DNA from: an uncultured Gemmiger sp.
GTDB lineage: Bacteria > Bacillota > Clostridia > Oscillospirales > Ruminococcaceae
Direction of reading: 5' to 3'
Length of the DNA: 64,000 bases
Assembly (NCBI GenBank): GCA_944382835.1
Contig: CALWNP010000001.1
Span: forward strand, 44,324-108,323
The notes under the pieces are model-generated. The model made no database searches. It saw nothing but the letters and a program-made list of their open reading frames with translations, and was not told the DNA's origin. The position numbers were made by a program, and so were the translations under genes. Of the stretch, positions 61,656 to 64,000 are shown piece after piece (the first letter of the stretch is position 1; each line of letters opens with the position of its first letter).

Positions 61656-62027
61656 TTGGAACTGTACATCTCCAACACCGGCCAGGAGCCCATCTATGCC
61701 CAGATCACCCGGCAGATCCGGGATCTGATTCTGGCGGGCAAGCTGGCCGAGGGGGAGGCGCTGCCCAGCATCCGGCTGCTGGCCAAGGAGCTGCGGATCA
61801 GCGTCATCACCACCAAGCGGGCCTACGAGGATCTGGAGGCCGCGGGATTCATCCGGACGGTGCCGGGACGGGGCAGCTTTGTGGCCCCCCGCAACCCGGC
61901 GCTCTACCGGGAGGAGAGCCTGAAAAAGATGGAGAGCCACCTGCAGGACGCCGTGGATGAGGCGCGCCGGGGGGGCATCGGCTACGAGGAACTGAGCGAG
62001 ACGCTTCGCCTGTTGTGGGAGGGTTGA
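61656..62027 (+). CDS. YtrA-type GntR regulator
   Basis: A 123-residue repressor: a GntR winged helix (IYAQITRQIRDLILAGKL, EGEALPSIRLLAKELRISVI, TTKRAYEDLEAAGFI, PGRGSFV) with only a short helical C-terminus, so the YtrA subfamily. TTG at 61656 is chosen since AAGGAGGG stands eight bases upstream. The ABC genes follow at 5 bp; YtrA regulators usually repress such linked transporters and respond to cell-wall stress. Confidence 0.9.
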   Translation: MELYISNTGQEPIYAQITRQIRDLILAGKLAEGEALPSIRLLAKELRISVITTKRAYEDLEAAGFIRTVPGRGSFVAPRNPALYREESLKKMESHLQDAVDEARRGGIGYEELSETLRLLWEG

Positions 62028-62032
62028 CCCAG

Positions 62033-62896
62033 ATGAAAACCAAACTTTCCGCCGCGCTGTGCGGCATCCAGAAGCACTACCCCGGCTTTGCCCTGGGGCC
62101 GGTGGATTTGCAGATTCCCGCCGGCGCCATTGTGGGGCTGGTGGGGGAAAACGGGGCGGGCAAAACCACCGCCCTCAAGATTCTCTGCGGGGTGAATCCC
62201 GCCGACGGCGGCCGGGTGGAGCTGCTGGGGGGCAGCCCCGGCGACCCGGCCATCCGGGCCCGGGTCGGGGTGGTGTTCGAGGACGCCTATTTCTACGAGA
62301 GCCTCACCGCCGCCCAGATCGGCCGGGCCATGGGGGGGATTTTCGGCCCCCGGTGGGACGGCGAACTCTATGACGGGTATCTCCACCGCTTCGGGCTGGA
62401 GCCCCGCAAAAAGGTCAAGGCCTACAGCCGGGGGATGCGGATGAAGCTGAGCCTGGCCACCGCCCTGGCCCACCGGCCCGAGCTGCTGGTGCTGGACGAG
62501 CCCACGGCGGGGCTGGACCCGGTGGTGCGGGGGGAGATTCTCGACCTGTTTCTGGACTTCATCCAGGACGAGGGGCACAGCATCATCCTGTCCAGCCACA
62601 TCACCGGGGATTTGGAACAGGTGGCGGATTCCATCGCCTACCTCCACCACGGCCAGCTGCTCTTCCAGGAGGACAAAGACCGGCTGCTGGAGGAGTACGG
62701 CCTGCTGCGGTGTGCCAGGGCCGACCTGGACAAACTGCCGGCGGGCTGTGCCGTCTTTACCCGGCAGGGGGCCTTCGGGTGCGAAACCCTGGTCAAGGGC
62801 CGGGGGGCGGTGCAGGCGGCGCTGCCGGGGGCGGTGTGCGACCCCGCCACCATCGACGACATCATGCGCTTTTACAGCGGGAGGGACAGACAATGA
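62033..62896 (+). CDS. ABC transporter ATPase
   Basis: A 287-residue ATPase: Walker A GENGAGKTT, a slightly altered signature YSRGMRMKLSLATAL and Walker B LLVLDEPTAGLD. The family with linked ABC-2 permease and YtrA regulator exports peptides or lipids, or confers resistance to wall-active agents. GGGAGGG precedes ATG 62033; its TGA overlaps the permease ATG as ATGA. Confidence 0.9.
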   Translation: MKTKLSAALCGIQKHYPGFALGPVDLQIPAGAIVGLVGENGAGKTTALKILCGVNPADGGRVELLGGSPGDPAIRARVGVVFEDAYFYESLTAAQIGRAMGGIFGPRWDGELYDGYLHRFGLEPRKKVKAYSRGMRMKLSLATALAHRPELLVLDEPTAGLDPVVRGEILDLFLDFIQDEGHSIILSSHITGDLEQVADSIAYLHHGQLLFQEDKDRLLEEYGLLRCARADLDKLPAGCAVFTRQGAFGCETLVKGRGAVQAALPGAVCDPATIDDIMRFYSGRDRQ

Positions 62897-63555
62897 AGGG
62901 TTTGCTTTACAAGGACAACGCCACCATCCTGACCAGCTACAAGAAAAACGCCCTGCTGGTGGTGATTCTGTACACCGCCATGGCGGTGATGCTGGAGATG
63001 AACTTTCTGTTTTTTGCCATGGTCTTTCTCTGCGGGATGTACACCCTGTCCACCCTGAGCTTTGACGAGTTCAGCCACTGGGACGCCTACGCCCGTACCC
63101 TGCCCCTGAGCCCCGGCGCGGTGGTGGGGGCCAAGTACCTGCTGGGGCTGCTGTGGATGCTGGGGGGCTTTGGGGTGGCGCTGGCGCTGGCCACCGGCAC
63201 CGACCTGGTGCGGGGGCTGGGGCTGGCCGCCCTGGGGGAAAACCTGATGGGCTGTCTGGCGGCGCTGGCGGTGGTGCTGGTCTACTACGGGGTGTCCTTT
63301 CCCCTGTCCTACCGGATGGGGGCCACCCAGGCCCGCAGCGCGGTGCTGCTGGTGATGGCCGCCCTGGCCCTGGGGATCTTTGCCGTGGTGACCCTGCTGG
63401 ACAAACAGGGCATCTCCGCCCCGCTGGAAGGGCTGCAGGCCGCCACCCCGGCCCATCTGCTGGGGGTTGTGGCCGGGGCGGCAGTGCTGGGGGCGCTGTG
63501 CTACCTGGCCAGCTGGCGGATCAGCACCGCCATCTACCGCCGCAAGGAATTTTGA
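62893..63555 (+). CDS. ABC-2 type permease
   Basis: A 220-residue membrane protein with six helices and a cytoplasmic segment FDEFSHWDAYARTLPLSPG, the coupling region of ABC-2 permeases. Partner of the preceding ATPase. Substrate unknown. Confidence 0.85.
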   Translation: MKGLLYKDNATILTSYKKNALLVVILYTAMAVMLEMNFLFFAMVFLCGMYTLSTLSFDEFSHWDAYARTLPLSPGAVVGAKYLLGLLWMLGGFGVALALATGTDLVRGLGLAALGENLMGCLAALAVVLVYYGVSFPLSYRMGATQARSAVLLVMAALALGIFAVVTLLDKQGISAPLEGLQAATPAHLLGVVAGAAVLGALCYLASWRISTAIYRRKEF

Positions 63556-63584
63556 CCCTCCTGCCAGAACTTGCCGTCCGGCCC

Positions 63585-63614
63585 TTGACAAGGCCGGCCA
63601 CCTGCGGGTATAAT
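63585..63614 (+). promoter_or_regulatory. Promoter of tRNA-Gly
   Basis: TTGACA (63585-63590), 18-bp spacer, TATAAT (63609-63614), consensus at both boxes, 13 bp before the tRNA. Confidence 0.88.
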
Positions 63615-63626
63615 AATGTGTACCGC

Positions 63627-63701
63627 GCAGGTGTCGTACAACGGCTAGTACATCAGCCTTCCAAGCTGAGGACGAGGGTTCGACTCCCTTCACCTGCTCC
63701 A
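63627..63701 (+). tRNA. tRNA-Gly (anticodon TCC)
   Basis: Acceptor GCAGGTG pairs with CACCTGC; the anticodon loop CTTCCAA gives TCC (glycine GGA codons); GGTTCGA marks the T loop; CCA is encoded at 63699-63701. Confidence 0.95.
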
Positions 63702-63707
63702 AAAAAT

Positions 63708-63741
63708 CCGGCGCTGTGGCGTATGCTGCGGCGCCTTTTTT
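63708..63741 (+). terminator. Terminator after tRNA-Gly
   Basis: GGCGC (63710-63714) pairs with GCGCC (63731-63735), then TTTTTT. Confidence 0.75.
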
Positions 63742-63771
63742 GTGGCAAAGTACACACTTTGGCACACACTT

Positions 63772-63807
63772 TGCGTCGGTCCCGGTGGGCCGGCGCTTTT
63801 TGTTTTG
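63772..63807 (+). terminator. Second terminator-like hairpin
   Basis: GCGTCGG (63773-63779) pairs with CCGGCGC (63790-63796), then TTTTTGTTTT. It would back up the tRNA terminator. Confidence 0.65.
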
Positions 63808-63808
63808 C

Positions 63809-64000
63809 TCAAAAGAGGTTCAGCTCCCGGCAGTAGTTGTAGATCAGCTTGCCGATCACCGTCTGGGTGGCGGTGGTGTAGTGGATGCCGTCCAGGGTGC
63901 ACTGGGGCGGGACGGTGCCGGTTCCGATGGCTTCCAGGTCCTGGGCGGTGGGGGTCAGGCCGGCGTCGGCCAGGCCGTAGCAGCTGACGATGTTCCCCGC
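63809..64000 (-). CDS. C-terminal end of an SGNH/GDSL hydrolase (partial)
   Basis: The frame enters from the right edge and ends in TGA at 63809-63811. The visible 63 residues include LDGIHYTTATQTVIGKLIYN, with the D-x-x-H motif (DGIH) that carries the last catalytic residues of SGNH hydrolases. The rest of the enzyme lies outside the window. Confidence 0.75.
   Translation of the reverse strand, partial: AGNIVSCYGLADAGLTPTAQDLEAIGTGTVPPQCTLDGIHYTTATQTVIGKLIYNYCRELNLF

Noticed and set aside
63627-63780. tRNA-Gly 3' end as an integration site.
   Set aside because: Short CACACTTTG repeats follow the tRNA, but there is no integrase or second copy of the tRNA end in the window.
1-64000. CRISPR arrays, IS elements and rRNA.
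   Set aside because: No regular spaced repeats, no transposase motif other than the serine recombinase, and no rRNA segments were seen.

Overview
The window reads as chromosome of a GC-rich gut clostridium, probably Oscillospiraceae/Ruminococcaceae (Faecalibacterium/Subdoligranulum/Gemmiger-like). The reasons are AGGAGG ribosome sites with frequent GTG/TTG starts, a KtrAB potassium system, an MntP exporter behind a manganese riboswitch, a clostridial/Tritrichomonas-type IMP dehydrogenase, BlaI/M56 regulators and an ATPase-FtsX exporter with a huge coiled coil. The genus is inference; no rRNA is present.

Layout. 0-4.2 kb: PsiE-like protein, KtrB/KtrA and a polytopic membrane protein. 4.2-11.4 kb: an oligopeptide ABC operon (oppA-B-C-D-F) ending in an NlpC/P60 endopeptidase, which suggests wall-peptide uptake. 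11.4-20 kb: IMP dehydrogenase, a PadR plus DUF1700/DUF4097 pair, acyl-ACP thioesterase, a DEDDh exonuclease, a HAD phosphatase, the Mn riboswitch with mntP, and a secreted DUF4214/CAP protein. 20-32.2 kb: a ricin-B lectin with a histone-H1-like tail, a MarR-controlled heterodimeric ABC exporter, a polytopic membrane protein, and an ATPase with a 1449-residue FtsX permease.

The central observation is a penicillin-binding protein (PBP) gene cut in two by about 25.2 kb. Its N-terminal part (SVFK and SCN motifs) is at 58.3-59.7 kb. Its C-terminal part (KSG motif and PASTA domain) is at 32.4-33.1 kb, on the same strand. The two junctions behave like attL and attR of a large serine integrase. Joining the inner arms recreates a 50-bp near-perfect dyad (attP). 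Joining the outer arms recreates an in-frame 680-codon PBP (attB). Both dyads centre on the same GG dinucleotide. The inserted DNA carries an AT-richer capsule/exopolysaccharide operon (33.4-48.8 kb), a large serine recombinase with a small overlapping upstream ORF (49.4-51.1 kb), a murQ-murP operon for N-acetylmuramic acid, a frameshifted methyltransferase, a VOC protein and a surface M16 protease.

The PBP promoter faces a BlaI repressor and an M56 membrane protease whose extracellular sensor is a LytM/M23 domain. This is a mec/bla-like layout, so excision or integration could switch an inducible PBP. 61.6-64 kb: a GntR-ABC operon, tRNA-Gly(TCC), and the C-terminus of an SGNH hydrolase.
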